Below are positions 1 through 13,038 of a DNA stretch of 64,000 nt, one piece after another; position 1 is the stretch's first letter; every line of letters begins with the position of its first letter. A program made the position numbers and the translations under genes. The stretch comes from Plantago major (Eukaryota > Streptophyta > Magnoliopsida > Lamiales > Plantaginaceae): assembly GCA_026545765.1 (NCBI GenBank), contig CM048841.1:73158217-73222216 (forward strand), in the 5' to 3' direction. The notes under the pieces were generated by a model. That model was not told where the DNA came from, did not search any database, and worked only from the letters and a program-made list of their open reading frames with translations.

Positions 1-3000
1 GTTAGATGATCCTCTGTACCTTCCATGGCTCAGGTGCAACAATCTTATACTATCATGGATTCACAACTCCATTTCTGATGAAATATGTGGCACAATTAAA
101 CACGGTGTTTATGCTAAAGAGGTATGGCGCAAGCTAGAAGCAAGGTATTCTCAAATGGATAATGTGCGAATTTATGAAATTCAGCTGGCACTTAGTTCTC
201 TTGTTCAAGGAACACAAACAGTTATGGAATATTTCACAAGGCTTAATAGCATTTGGGAGGAACTGCATCTTCACATGCCTCCTCCTCACTGTAGCTGCGG
301 CAAATGTTCATGCCAAGCTCTAACTCATGCTTCTGAAGCTGTTGAAACAGATCAAGTGTTTCAATTCCTTATGGGACTCAATGAAAGTTATGATGGCATA
401 AGAGGCCAAATAATCATGATGTTGCCTGTTCCTACACTAGAGAGATCCTATTCTATCATACTAACTGAGGAACGTCAAAAGAATTCAAGGCACAGTGGTG
501 CTCATGTTGCTGGAGCATCTACATTTCATATGCGCCAGAATCCACCTCCATATCAGGCAAAGAGGAAGGGCAGAGATTCAGTCAAGTGTGCACATTGTGG
601 TTACTCAAATCACACAGTGGATAAGTGTTATAGGCTCATTGGTTTTCCACCTGATTTTAAGTTTACTAAGAAACCTGCTTATGGTAGAAACACTTCCACA
701 GCTCCTATTCATGGATCTGCACAAGCTCCATTCACTAAGTCACACTATGCTAACAATGTTGCTAGTACTTCTACAGATGTTACTACTCAGTACAACAACA
801 TTAAGAATCAAGTGTCTCATCTCATGCAATTGTTGGAACAAGGTGTTACTCAGACTAATTCTGTGCCTAGCTCAACTTCTGGATCTCAGGCTTCTCAAGA
901 TCATGACAGTGATGGAGATGATCCTACTGTCACATATAATACTCTAGGAGGTATATATTATTGTTCAATTCCATATCATTTTGTTTGTTCAGTTACACAC
1001 TCATTGAGAGATTATTTCATCATAGATTCTGGAGCTACTAATCATGTCATATGTGATTCTTCTTTATTCACATCTCATATTCAACATGTGCATTCATTTT
1101 TTCAGTTGCCTGATAATGCAACATCACAAGTAACCATGACAGGTGATATAAAATTATCAGATCATATCACTCTCGCAAATGTATTGTTTGTTCCAGCCTT
1201 TACAGTGAATCTTATTTCTGTTACACAGATTATTAAGGCTAGCATATTTCATTTCTTGTTTTCTCATGATAAATGCATCTTGCAGGGAGTTTCTTCAAAG
1301 ACAAAGATTGGGCTCGCTAGGAGATTCAAGTCCCTCTTTGTTCTTCACATTAAAGATCTTTCTCAGTTGAATATTCACTCAAATAAAGCTCAGCTTGCTA
1401 GTTCTGCAAATTTGTTTTCTTCATGTTCAAATAAAGCGATTAATGATGTTACATCTCATTTTTCTACTCAGCTTTGGCATGCTAGACTTGGACATCCTTC
1501 TTTCCAGAGAATGAAGATGATAGAGTGTAATAGTATAGCTCATGTTGATTCCTTTGATTGTACTGTTTGTTTAGAAGCTAATCAAAGAAAATTATCTTTT
1601 CCAGTTAGCAACTCTGTAACAACTGAAATATTCTCATTAATACATGTTGATGTTTGGGGTCCATACTCTATTTCTTCTTTAAATGGTCATAGATATTTCT
1701 TAACTCTTGTAGATGATTACTCAAAGTACACTTGGGTTCATCTTTTCTCAAATAAATCAGAAGTACAACATATATTGCTTAATTTCTTCACACTTGTGGA
1801 GACACAGTATCATACTAAAGTTCAGATCATGAGATCTGATAATGGTACAGAGTTTACTGTACTAACTCCAAAACTCAAAGCTTTAGGCATTATTCACCAA
1901 ACAAGCTGTGTATATACACCTCAGCAGAATGGTGTTGTTGAAAGAAAACACCAGCATTTATTGAATGTTGCTAGAGCTCTCATTTTTCAGTCACAAGTAC
2001 CATTCAAGTTCTGGGGAGATGCTATATTAACAGCCACATATCTGATCAATAGAACCCCATCTCCTCTTCTTGATAATCAATGTCCATTTACCAAATTTTA
2101 TGGTCATTCACCTGAATACTCTAATCTCAGAGTATTTGGTTCACTTTGCTATGCTTCAACTCAACAACATCAGAGGTCAAAGTATGATCCTAGAGCCACA
2201 GCTTGCATCTTTATTGGATATCCTCCTCATACTAAAGGCTATAAGCTGTATAATATTCAGACTCATAAATTTTAATCTCTAAAGATGTTCACTTTCTTGA
2301 ACATATTTTTCCATATTCAAAATTTGCTACAGTTGGTACTCATTTCCCTATACATGATGATAATTCTGCAGATAATATACTTGATTTTCCTTATCCTACT
2401 CATACTTCAGCTACTCATGTTTCTCCACTTTCCCCTTCTATCTCTGAACATGTTACACCTCTTGTTCATGATCATTCTGGTTCACATAAACATTCTCACT
2501 CACCTGTTCAACTCTCTCATGATAATACAAATCATGATTTTCAATCTACAGACATGTCACATGCTAGTTCTGGTGCTGTTGATCCTCCCACTGATGATCA
2601 TGCTACAACTATGCAGATCCCTACTAGTCCTGCTCATAATAGTCCTATTCTCGGGAGATCAACTAGGCAGGCTATCACTCCTCCTAAACTTAAAGACTAC
2701 TATCATAAAGTTTCTCATTCCAAACCTTCTTCTCATTATCTATTTCACATTATATTTCATATGAGAATTTAACTCCTTCAGATCATCAATTTACCTTAAA
2801 TATTGTTTCTAATCCTGAGCCTTCTAATTATCATCAAGCTGTACAATCACCTGATTGGACACAAGCTATTAAAGCTGAGCTCCAGGCTTTAGAAGATAAT
2901 AACACTTGGTCTGTAATTCCACTACCTCCAAGTCACAAACCTATAGGGTGCAAGTATGTATTCAAGCTGAAACTAAAACCTGATGGATCAATTGATAAAT

Positions 3001-3756
3001 ATAAAGCCATATTAGTGGCTAAAGGCTATTCTCAGAGATTTGGTTATGACTATTTTGAAACCTTTAGCCCAGTGGCTAAGCTCACAATTGTCAGAACTTT
3101 TTTAGCCATTGCAGCTGCTCAACATTGGGACTGTGAACAAATGGATGTTCACAATGATTTCTTGAATGGTGATCTTGATGAAGATATCTACATGGACATT
3201 CCTCTTGGATACTTGTTTCATGGGCAACCATGTATAACATCACCAATTACTTCTTCACCTTCGCCATGTGATACTGATAGCTCTAGACTTGTTTTCAAAC
3301 TTCATAAATCATTATATGGTTTGAAATAAGCATCCATGCAATGGAATCACAAATTTACTCACACTCTACAGGAGCTTAATTTTGTTCAGTCTAAATCAGA
3401 TTATTCTCTATTCACCAAAACCACTTCAGAAGGTTTTGTTGCTTTATTAGTATATGTGGATGATATTCTAATTACTGGTTCAAGTTCTGATTTGGTTAAA
3501 ATGGTTAAAGATATGTTACATAGTCAATTCAAGATCAGAGATTTAGGTGAAGTAAAGTATTTTCCTGGTCTTGAAATCACTAGAAATTTACAAGGCATCC
3601 ATGTGTGTCAAAGGAAATATGTATTAGAAATGTTGTCAGAAACAGGTTTAACATATTAACATATTGTAAACCTGTAGTCACTCCAATGGAGGTAAATATC
3701 AAGCTCACTAGCACAGATACAAATGAGTTAAATGATCCCACAGTTTACAGAATATT
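1..3756 (+). mobile_element. Truncated Ty1/copia retrotransposon (RE1-like), no intact LTR
   Basis: The domain order gag, protease, integrase, reverse transcriptase identifies a Ty1/copia element. The 5' end lies outside the window. The 3' end breaks off near 3756 inside the linker before RNase H, so RNase H and the 3' LTR are missing. The following bases look like copia LTR sequence in the opposite orientation, which suggests a rearrangement rather than simple decay. It is older and more damaged than the 5363-20410 element. Confidence 0.9.
2..3756 (+). pseudogene. copia gag-pol polyprotein remnant
   Basis: The open frame runs in from the left edge; the first ATG in the window (155) is internal to gag. 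Visible in order: a UBN2-type gag; a CCHC zinc knuckle at about 590-635; aspartic protease motif DSGAT at about 1026; GAG-pre-integrase [10 protein letters not shown] at about 1474; integrase with the DVWGPY, SDNGTEF and PQQNGVVER motifs; and reverse transcriptase with YVDDILIT near 3455. Lesions include a frame change near 2272, a stop after 2764, a TAA at 3327-3329 after LYGLK, and loss of frame after 3659. It cannot encode an intact polyprotein. RE1/Ale lineage is inferred from the integrase and RT style only. Confidence 0.92.
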
Positions 3757-4150
3757 GACAGTTACAGCAAGCTAAATGAAATGGAGAGTATATTGAATGT
3801 GAAGATTGTTGTGTACAAGATACAGAAATGGAAGAGGAACACTGCTATTTATACAAGATTTCTATCTATGCAATATGTCTAATCTACCCTCTCATTTGAA
3901 ACTAATTCAGGTGGGAGTTTGTAACAAACTAACAAACTCTTAACCTCCTAACTAACCTCTATAACAAACTAACTAATCCTAACTGACTAACGGCTCCTTC
4001 ATAATACTCCAAACTGAATTAAGCCGTCCACAGCATTGCCTTCCTTGCAGCTCAATATTTCTTGCTTGTCATTTTCTTCAGCTGCATCTTCTCGAAAGTT
4101 CTGATACAATGTCCCTCTAGTTCCTACTGTAGCCCCATATAGTCCCGGGC
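3757..4150 (-). repeat. Antisense copia-LTR-like fragment
   Basis: On the minus strand this stretch reads like a copia LTR, with repeated TTAGTTAGTTTG-type and GTTTGTTACAA-type words followed by a block resembling the LTR/leader of RE1-type elements. No ORF is present. Orientation is opposite to the adjoining pol remnant. The ends could not be fixed by eye. Confidence 0.4.
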
Positions 4151-4153
4151 GGG

Positions 4154-4558
4154 GTGGATACCTGTCCAAGCCAACAAGAGAAGCTTACTAGCCTTCACTC
4201 CCCTGGCCCTGAAGCTTTTGAGATGATTCAAAACCACCTGACTCTCATTCTTTGGAATCGTGTAGCTAATGCGAGTACAATTGCACAAATTAGCTTAGGT
4301 TGGACATTTTATGCAGCTTATGTCATTTATGAATATTTCCTCAAACGGGTCGACCAGAGATTCCAGTTTGAGAAGACATTCTCTAATAATGCCAACAAGT
4401 TATTGCGGAGGAGTGGCAGACGAATGTTGAAAGTACTTTTAAGGCTCAACAAAATGCTCAGACAAACCAAGAAGTGTCTTCATCGTAATTTAGGTTCGGA
4501 GACAACTATCCCTTACCTAGCGGCCAATGGAAATTCAACACCCGTAAACCGTCCATAA
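4154..4558 (+). pseudogene. Host gene fragment, possibly DUF760 (UV-B-induced protein-like)
   Basis: An open stretch of 134 codons has no ATG at its upstream end. Its first half (about 4195-4385) contains EAFEMIQNHLTLIL, STIAQIS and FLKRVDQRFQFEKT, which resemble the plastid DUF760 family as I remember it. The STIAQIS and LKRVDQRFQ blocks look conserved, while the sequence between them and after 4385 looks degraded. It is bounded by retroelement sequence on both sides. I read it as a non-functional gene piece. The family assignment needs a protein search. Confidence 0.4.
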
Positions 4559-4713
4559 TGTTGGCCATTTTGGCTGAAAATATTATGCCTGCTTCCAAAT
4601 CGTCCAAGAGTTTTTTTTATGGATGTTTGAGCTGCTTTATTTAAGTGGCTAAACATGACTATCAATTTGATTCAACAAATTGATGAATGAAGGGACATAA
4701 AAATTGTGACACA

Positions 4714-5362
4714 TGATGCGCTCAAAATTAATACTTGTAAAATAACACAAGTAGTAAAGCGGTTGTCGTAGTACAACAATGCTTAAACCACAGGGTCGTT
4801 CTCTCGAGAAATTGATTAAGCTAGTTCTAAGGTGTAGGCTCAAGGTGTGAGTTGTAAATAGATAGTGTGGATACTTCAAAACCCTACAACAAATTACAAT
4901 TACAAGACAAGGTAATACCTAGATCATCCAATTTCTACAATTAAAACGAAGCAAGCGGATCTTTCAAAAGTGCTTACGCGATATAGCTAATGGTACACTG
5001 CCCGCGAATGCAACACTTTGCTATTGCAAAATCGAACCAGATACAGATTATAAGTACGTATGAGTTACGGCAAAAAGCTTGTCACTATCTATGCCCTCAT
5101 CCAGATATATACTAATTAGAGATAAAGACTGATGCAAGTTCACAACGATCAAGCATGCGTTCAACGATCAGATATCAATATGTCACAATACAAGTTATTA
5201 ACAACAACCGCCTAACTCGTACTACTGAATACCTGGGCGCCTATTGGTCTTTGCGATCGTCAGAAAGATCAATAATGCTTCTTCGAATTAAAAGAGAGAT
5301 TTCAATCTCTAAGTATTTACAATGCTTGGAATTGAAAATATTAAAGTAGAAGTAATAAAGAT
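4714..5362 (-). repeat. Left part of a solo LTR split by the Sirevirus-like element
   Basis: This is one half of an LTR-like unit. It starts TGATG at 4714, and the partner half ends CATCA at 20944. The 5 bases before it (4709-4713) are ACACA and the 5 bases after the partner (20945-20949) are also ACACA, a perfect target-site duplication. Without the insertion the unit would be about 1.18 kb. The strand is a guess. No internal region remains, so it is a solo LTR or a small LTR-type non-autonomous element. Confidence 0.75.
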
Positions 5363-6041
5363 TGTTAGGAATATCTGTTTAGATTTTGATCAGCAACCTA
5401 ATGACTTATCTTAGCTCAGAAAGGTGATTAGTACTCTTAGTTCACTTGAACACTGTAAAAGAGGAAACTCACTAAGTATGATAGTCTAGCAAATCTTGTA
5501 TAGGATGTTAGGTCTCGAAATGTAATTTTTATTTTCTAAAGAAGACCAAGAAGAAGGCATCCAGCAGGAAAAGTTCAACGGATTTGAAGATTTGAAGACT
5601 GCACAAGATTGTTGAAGACAAGGGTTTTTCAGATGCCTATGTCCAGATATCTTGGAGAAACAAGTGTTTCGAAACACACGAGTTGTAAAAGATATCTGAG
5701 AATAAAAGGTTTCTGAGACGAGGAAAGTGCCCACAGATATCTACACGACATAAAATATGCTTCTGAAAAAGAAACATATTATAACAAGTTGTTTAAACAA
5801 GTGGTATCTGGAGCTATGATAATCTCTGGAAAAGAACGTGCAAAGCCTCAGAAAGCTTGCATAGTTTCGTTGGCACTACAGGACAAAGTATAGTACAAAC
5901 ATCATTAAATGCTGCGAAATGTCCGAACAAAAGTGAGCTTCAAGAAGAAGACAAACTGCTATAAGATTATACTCAGATATCAATAGTTTGAATTTGATTT
6001 AAGCCTAACGGATACTATTCAAACGGCACTCAAAATTCATC

Positions 6042-6049
6042 TATAAATA
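6042..6049 (+). promoter_or_regulatory. Putative TATA box of the 5' LTR promoter
   Basis: TATAAATA lies about two fifths into the LTR and is followed by about 930 bp of LTR. The same box is at 19483-19490 in the 3' LTR. The position fits a U3/R promoter; no transcript evidence is available. Confidence 0.5.
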
Positions 6050-6432
6050 TCAACACTTAGACTGCTTGAGAACACACACTGAACACCTTAGATCACTGAA
6101 CTTATACTGAATACTCACACAAGCTCTCTCAAGCAAACTACTTACTTTCAAGCTTTCTGTTGCGACCAAAGCTCTTGATTCTAAGTAGCACAAAAGTTGT
6201 AAGTGTCCTGATCCTTAACGAGCATTGTTATCTGTGAAGGAGTTGAACTAAGATTTCATATCTGAGATTCATTCTCTGGAACACTTACAATAGATTTGGG
6301 TTAGTAGAGAACAAGGTACCATACATTGAAAAGTGTATTAAGTATACTTGATTCATACAGCTATCTGAATAACTGAATAAGTTATTTAAGAAGCTCACCT
6401 GACAAACAAACCTAAAACCAACACCTTAAATG

Positions 6433-6590
6433 GCGTGGAGTACAGGAAGTACTTAGTTTGGGAAACTAAGGAATAACTCCAAGGTTATTGAGCACAGGAA
6501 GTACTTAGTTTGGGAAACTAAGGAACAGCTCAAAAAGGTTTCTGAGTATAGGAAGTACTTGGCTGTGAAAGCCGGGGAATAACTCATGGG
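6433..6590 (+). repeat. Three tandem units inside the LTR
   Basis: The core GGAAGTACTTAGTTTGGGAA recurs three times at roughly 50-bp spacing, the third copy more diverged. The same triplet of units is in the 3' LTR at about 19872-20030. Such repeats between promoter and LTR end may be regulatory; no function can be shown here. Confidence 0.7.
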
Positions 6591-6977
6591 GAACACTTGG
6601 TTGGGAACCTAGTGTATTTAGGAATCAAGAAAAGATATCTGTAAGGTTACCTCATTTATCTTAGTGGATTCTAGGTCTAAGAAAGACCGAAGTGGATTAG
6701 TTGAAGGATTACGCCACCTTCAGATACAACTATAAAAAGACTTGTGTTATTTACTCTCTGCAGCTTATTACTTGTTTTACTTAGATTGCAAAGTACTTAC
6801 ACTTATCTTGCTGAACACGTGCACTTATCTTAGAAAAGTCTTCCGCTCTCGGAAATTAAGTATCAGATATCTTCACAGATATCTGAGAAACTGTGCTTAT
6901 CGACAAAAGTTTTAAAAGACTATCCCTCCCCCCCCCCCCCTCTAGTCTTTTACTTTGTCGTTATCTGGACCAACAAG

Positions 6978-6989
6978 TGGTATCAGAGC
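6978..6989 (+). promoter_or_regulatory. Primer binding site (initiator tRNA-Met type)
   Basis: TGGTATCAGAGC begins 2 bases after the 5' LTR end. This is the standard plant copia primer site complementary to the 3' end of initiator methionine tRNA. Confidence 0.93.
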
Positions 6990-7093
6990 AGGAAGTTCCC
7001 AAGCCTTCTGCACTGAACCTAGATCCCAAATAAGTGCCCACTAACTGCTTTTCACCTACACTTAATTCGTTTGTTTAGTGTGTTTGCTGCAGG

Positions 7094-9601
7094 ATGTCTT
7101 TAAGTGACGCCCCAATTCTCAAGCCAGAGAATTATGAGAAATGGAAGAACAACATGATGCTCCACCTAGAAGCCATCAGTGACGAAATGATCGAAGTAAT
7201 AAAGAATGGCCCAATAGTCATTCAACAACTCAAGCAAGTCATAGAGGTTTCTAATAGTAGAGACAGAGAACAAAGTGATGGATCTTCACAGACAGATGCG
7301 TCAACCAGCGGGAGACCTGCCAGTCAAGTCATTTACGAACCAAAGCCCAGAGAACTCTGGACATCGGAAGATGCCAAGAGAAATCGTTTGGATGGACAGG
7401 CTCGTAATATCATCATACGTTCTACTCCAGAGCACATACAGTGTAAACTGTGGGGTGCAAAAACGGCGAAAGTGGCCTGGCAACTGATTGAAGAAATCTG
7501 TGCTGGCACTGAAAAAACAAAGGAAAATAAGTTCGAAGTTTTGAAGCTAAAATTCCAAAACTTTAAACAAGGTCCCTCAGAGACTCTTGAAGAACTAGAA
7601 TTACATAACATCGATGAGTGACATGGCTGCACTTGGTGAAAGTAATAGATATACCCAGTCAGAAAAGATTAAAACCATTGTGAGAGGTCTTAATCATAAC
7701 TGGGAACACACAAAGTTTTTCTACTTTAACCAAGGAATGCCAGATATCACTCCTATGGAACTTTTCTCTCACCTTGCCACTGTTGACTATGAGACAACTC
7801 AAAGGGAACAAACAACTGAGAAGTTGCAAAGTGTTGCTCTAGTTGCTCAAGGAACTTCTGAAAAGAAGAAAGACAAGGATATGACTGAGGATGCTCTTGC
7901 TGTAAAGCAAATGGGAAAATATGTCAGTCGAGAAATTGAGAGAAGAAAAGCCAAAGAGAAGCTGAAAAAGCATCTAGGCTCAAACCATCACCAGTACAAA
8001 AATATACAAAGCTTCATTTGAACAAGCCAATTCAAAAAGCATCAAGCTTGAGGAAGTAAATCGAAATGATATCTGTTTCTATTGTCAGAAACCTGGTCAT
8101 TTCAAGAAGGATTGTCCTGCCTTCAACAAACTTAAGACAGGTGACAAGAAAGATAGAAGAATCTTCAAAAGAAGTCAAAGAGCTATGCTCACTGAAGAAA
8201 GGAAAAAGATTCAACTTCAACTGGATGCTCTAGATATTGAGTCTGATTCTGAGGATGAGGATTTAGATGATTCCACACTGCCTTCCCCAGAAATATGCGG
8301 TGTTTCTCATGAAGTAATTGACTTTGGTCAAAAGAAAAAAGAAGTGTGTGGAATGGCTGAAGAAATCTTCCCCGATATCTCCAATATTGAACCTTGTCTA
8401 ATGGCTGATGAGGTAACACATACTTCCTGTTATACTTATGAAAGTGATGAAGAAGGAATCAAAGAACTGGAAAATCTCATAAAAGAAATTGATCTTTACA
8501 AAAGAGAATTTCTAATGTTCCGAGATAGAGCCGAAAAATTCGAAGAAGAAAAGAATTCTCTTGCAAAGGAAAATTCTCAATTAATCAAGATATCTGAGAA
8601 AAAGGATGCTGAAAATGCATTTCTCAAGGCTCAGATATCTGAGACCGAAAAGTCACATAAAGAAGCAATGGTTAATCTTCAAAAGAAATATGAAGGTCTT
8701 CTTTCTGAGAATAAGGAACTCAAAAAGAAAGAGCTATCTTTTCAATCTTATACCAAAGCTAGTGACACTCTTACTGAAGTACAATCTTATTTAAGAGATC
8801 CTTCAGAAAAGAGAGAACTTGGGCTGGACATACACACAGATAGTTCCACCACTCTGAATAAGAGTAATAAAGGACTAACATTCGTCAGTGCTCAACAAGG
8901 TGATTCCCAAACAATCTACAAAGATCGAAAGCTAAGATTCTCGAAAAGGAAAGGCAGTTGCGACCAAGCCTTTGTGGGAAAAACAAGTCCAAAAGAAAAC
9001 TGTGGGAAATGTCTCTGAAAAGAAACATAACACTGAGAAGTGCAATTACCCACAGTGCTATGTCTCTCAAAAAGGAAAAATTGCAGGAGCTAGCAAATTT
9101 TCTTATGTCACGTTTTCTGGAAAGAAAATTGATCATCCAGAGACTAGCAAAGCTGCTGAAGAGAGATCTCAGACAGCATCAGGTGCTCGGAATGGTATTG
9201 GCTATAAAGCCATCGGGAAACAACTTGCTCACGAATACAAACAAGAGCAAGAACGATGGTTAAAGGCTAGAATTGCTCACAACAATTATCAGAAGTGGAA
9301 GATAAATCAAGCCACTGAAAATCTGAATGTCAGGGCTAGAAGAAATCTGGCTAGGAAAGCTAAGTTTGCTGGAAAGCAGACTCATAAATATGACAGGTAT
9401 CTGAAAGCACCAAATGGAGCACCTAGGAACACACCAAGGAAGAAAATAGTTTTTAACAACAATGATACCAATCATTTAACTAAGATTCCTCCTTATATTC
9501 CTGTTAGACAAAAGAATGTTCCTAAGAAATTCATTCAAAAATGGATTCCTACTGGAAGATTCTTTAGTCGAGATGGTTCCATTGTTGGTATGAGAACCTA
9601 A
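7094..9601 (+). pseudogene. Sirevirus-like gag (frameshifted)
   Basis: The first ATG after the primer site is 7094. The N-terminal part has the copia gag pattern (KPENYEKWKNNM, later DGQARNII and AWQLIEEI). A frame break falls near 7620 and another near 8020. A CCHC knuckle CFYCQKPGHFKKDC lies at 8074-8115. From 8185 a charged, heptad-rich stretch (about 8450-8740) is predicted coiled coil, as in Sirevirus gags. A basic C-terminal domain (8972-9601) ends at TAA 9599-9601. Role: particle protein that packages the element RNA. With at least three frame breaks this copy cannot make full-length Gag. Confidence 0.88.
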
Positions 9602-12600
9602 TCTCCTGTTTCCTGTTTTGTGCAGAACACTCTAAAGACTAACTCAAAGTGGCATTTTGATAGTGGATGTGGGAAGCACATGACAGGAGACAAAGCAAAT
9701 CTGATTAACTACAAAAAGTGCAATGATGGACCAATTATCAGGTTTGCTGGAGGAGATGAAAATCCAACCATAGGTTTTGGCAATTTGAAATTCGGAGCCC
9801 TCATAATCTCTGAAGTACTTCATGTAAAGGGGTTGAAATATAATCTCTTAAGCATGAGTCAACTAGTAGACAAAGGGTATTCTGTCAAGATCAAGTCAAA
9901 ACTATGTAAAGTGATTGACAATGAGTCAAAGCAGACAGTCTTGGTTGCAAGGCGTAAAGGAAATCTTTATGTTGCTGATTGGGCATCCGCGACAACCGAA
10001 GAATGTCTCATGGTGAGTCAATCTGGCCACACTGAAGAAAATTGGCTATGGCATAAAAGAATGAATCACTTGAATTTCAAAACTCTGAATAAGTTAGCCA
10101 AGAAAGAGTTGGTGGTTGGTTTACCCAAAATGGCATATAGAAAAAGAAGGTGTATGCTCAGCTTGCCAAATGGGAAAACAATCCAAAACATCTTTCAAGT
10201 CTAAGACTAGACATTCCAGTGAAAGGCCACTTCAATTGTTACATATGGATTTGTTTGAATCCTCAGTAACTAGTTATGCAGGAAAGAAGTATGGTCTGGT
10301 TGTTGTTGATGATTACTCAAGATTCACTTGGGTTGTCTTTCTCAAACACAAATCTGATGCAAGGGTTGAGATACCTAACTTGCTGAATAAGCTCGAAGTC
10401 ATGAGGAATTTGTAATCAGAACAGACCATGGTACTGAATTTGTGAACCAGTACATCAAAGAGTTTTGTACATGCAAAGGTATACAACATCAACTATCTTC
10501 TGTAAGAACACCACAACAAAATGGTGTTGCTGAAAGAAAGAATAGGACCCTAAAAGAAGCAGCAAGAACAATGCTTGCTGACAATGAAATAAGTGAAATC
10601 TATTGGGTTGAAGCTGTAAACACAACATGCTACACTCAAAATAGATGTTTGATTAACAAACACCATGACAAAACTCCGTACGAGCTTTTCATTGGTAGAC
10701 CACCTAGTATCAAACATATAAGCGTGTTTGGTTGCAGATGTTTTGTTCTTAACAATGGAAAAGAATACTTGAGAACATTTCAACCAAAGGTAGATGAAGG
10801 AGTATTTCTTGGTTATTCTCTGAATAGCAAAGCCTACAGAATCTGCAACAAAAGAACACAAAAGATCGAAGAATCTATTCATGTAGTATTCTATGAAGGA
10901 AACAAGAAAGTACTCTTGAATGATGATCTCTCAGATAGGTTCAAAGAACTAATGATTAAAGATTCTGAAAAAGGATCCTCAGAAGGAAACAATTCTATCA
11001 TTCAAATAGAGGATGAGTCTGACGATGAAAAGCAACCTATGCTTAGTAACAACCAGATGACTCTAAGACATGATGAAGAATTTCCTATGAGAATTCCAGA
11101 ATTGGAACAGGTTACTGAGAACCTTCATCATGAAGAGGTATCTGAAAGAGAGTTTGCTGAAATGCAAATTCCAGATATCTCTAACACTGAAAGAGTGTCA
11201 GATATCCATGGCATTTCCCATATGTCAGATATCTCAGATACTGCACAAGTATCTCATCAAGATCATATTGATTCACATTCAAATCAAAATGATATTGATC
11301 CTACTAGTTCAAAACCCATTATGAAATGGATAAGAAATCATCCTGCAAAGAATGTGATTGGTTCCATAGACCAAGGAATTAGAACTAGAAGAGCAATCGC
11401 TGAAAATGCAAGTTGTCTCTATGGATGTTTCATCTCAAAAATTGAACCAAAGACAATAGAAGAAGCATTAAAGGATCAAGATTGGATCTCTACAATGCAA
11501 GAAGAGTTGGATCAATTTGAGAGAAACAAAGTCTGGAAACTGGTTCCATTTGTGGAATATCTCAGAATCGGAACCAAGTGGGTTTTCGAAACAAAATGAA
11601 TGAGTCCGTGAAATAACCGTAAACAAAGCTAGGTTGGTTGCCAAGGATTCACCTGCATCAAGGACTAGATTTTGATGAATCTTATGCACCGGTTGCAAGA
11701 TTGGATGCAATAAGACTCTTTCTAGCCTTTGACTCATAATGACTTTACGCTTATCAAATGGATGTCAAGAGTGCATTTCTAAATGGTGAACTCCGAGGAA
11801 GTCTATGTTGAGCAACTACTGTTTTGAAGTTCCCTCGAGAAAGTAGGATGGTCTATAAGCTTCGTAAAGCTCAGATGGTGAAACAAGCTCCAAGAGCATG
11901 GTATGATACATTGGCCAGATACCTACTAGAAAGTGGTTTCAAGAAAGGAGATGTTGATAAAACACTCTTCACATTGAACCATGATGGGAAACTACTTTTA
12001 GTTCAAGTATATGTTGATGACATTATATTTGGATCTAAAGACAAGCAACTTTGTGAAGACTTTGCTGAACTCATGAGATGTAAATTTGAGATGAGCATGA
12101 TGGGAGAATTGAATTACTTCCTAGGGCTACAAGTCAAGCAACTCAATGATGGAATATTCATTAGTCAAACAAAGTATGCAAAGGATATGCTCAATAAGTT
12201 CAATCTAAAGCCTTCTGAAAAGAATGCTAAGATACCAATGAGCATTGGAACCAAAATGACCTATACTGAATCTGACAAGAGTGTTGAAGAATACAAGTAT
12301 AGGAAATTGATTGGGTCTCTACTATACCTCACTGCAAGTAGACCTGATATTCAATATGCGCTGAGTGTGCTAGATTTCAGACAAATCCAATGCAGTCACA
12401 CTACAACATTGCTATGAAGATATTAAGGTATGTAAAAGGTACTGTAGAAGTTGGATTGTGGTATCCAAAAGATAGTGGATTGAGTTTGGTTGGCTATTCA
12501 GATGCCGACTATGCTGGATCATTGCTTGATAGAAAAAGCACCTCAGGAACTTGTCAATTTCTTGGTGCTAGATTAATATCATGGTTCAAAGAAGAAACAA

Positions 12601-13038
12601 AATTCAATTGCCACATCTACCACGTGCTGAATATATTGTCTTTGGATGTTGTGCTTCATGATATTGTGGATACAACAACTCAGAGACTATGGACTCAATG
12701 AAGAAAAAACTCCCATTTTCTGTGACAACACAAGTGCTATTGCCATAACTCAGAATCCTAAGTTTCATGCAAGAATTAAGCACATTGATGTTAGACACCA
12801 CTTCATCAGAGACCATGTTGAAAAAGGCAATATAGAGATACTCAAGATTGGCACTGAAGACCAACTTGCAGATATCTTCACTAAGCCACTACAAGAAAGT
12901 AGATTCTTAGCCAAGACACAGTCTTGGACTAATGGAGCTACTAAAGAACTGAAAAAGTTCAGAGAAGAGATATCTGAAGAAGATATCAAAGAAGAGAGAA
13001 AAGGTATCCGGAACGGGTACCCAGAAACTAAAGGCTAA
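9602..13038 (+). pseudogene. Sirevirus-like pol: protease, integrase, RT, RNase H (frameshifted)
   Basis: The reading frame after the gag stop is the same as the gag C-terminal frame, so a single TAA separates them. Visible: protease DSGCGKHMTGD at about 9659; GAG-pre-integrase WLWHKRMNHLNF at about 10043; integrase with MDLFESS, DDYSRFTW, TDHGTEF and PQQNGVAER; RT with the catalytic YVDDIIFGS at about 12010 and DIQYALS; RNase H with GYSDADYAG and CDNTSAIAI, ending LADIFTKPL near 12865. Frame breaks near 10200, 10415, 11600, 11740, 11820, 12390 and 12640 destroy it. Role: proteolysis, cDNA synthesis and integration for the element. Confidence 0.92.

Larger units (their letters stand above)
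5363..6975 (+). repeat. 5' LTR of the Sirevirus-like element
   Basis: It starts TG and ends CA, directly before the primer binding site. It matches the 3' LTR along its whole length with scattered substitutions and small indels, the clearest being about 31 bp at 5414-5444 that the 3' copy lacks. It contains six AGATATCT palindromes, three imperfect tandem units at about 6433-6590, and a poly-C run near 6926-6941. No gene is inside; an 82-codon minus-strand ORF recurs in both copies only because the LTRs are near-identical. Confidence 0.95.

Noticed and set aside
2285-2764. 159-codon Leu/Ile-rich ORF resembling a membrane protein
   Set aside because: It is an out-of-frame reading of the copia integrase-RT linker; the overlapping frame carries the expected element sequence.
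5486-5734. 82-codon minus-strand ORF present in both LTRs (also 18928-19176)
   Set aside because: It is repeated only because the LTRs are near-identical; it has no family resemblance and lies in expected non-coding LTR sequence.
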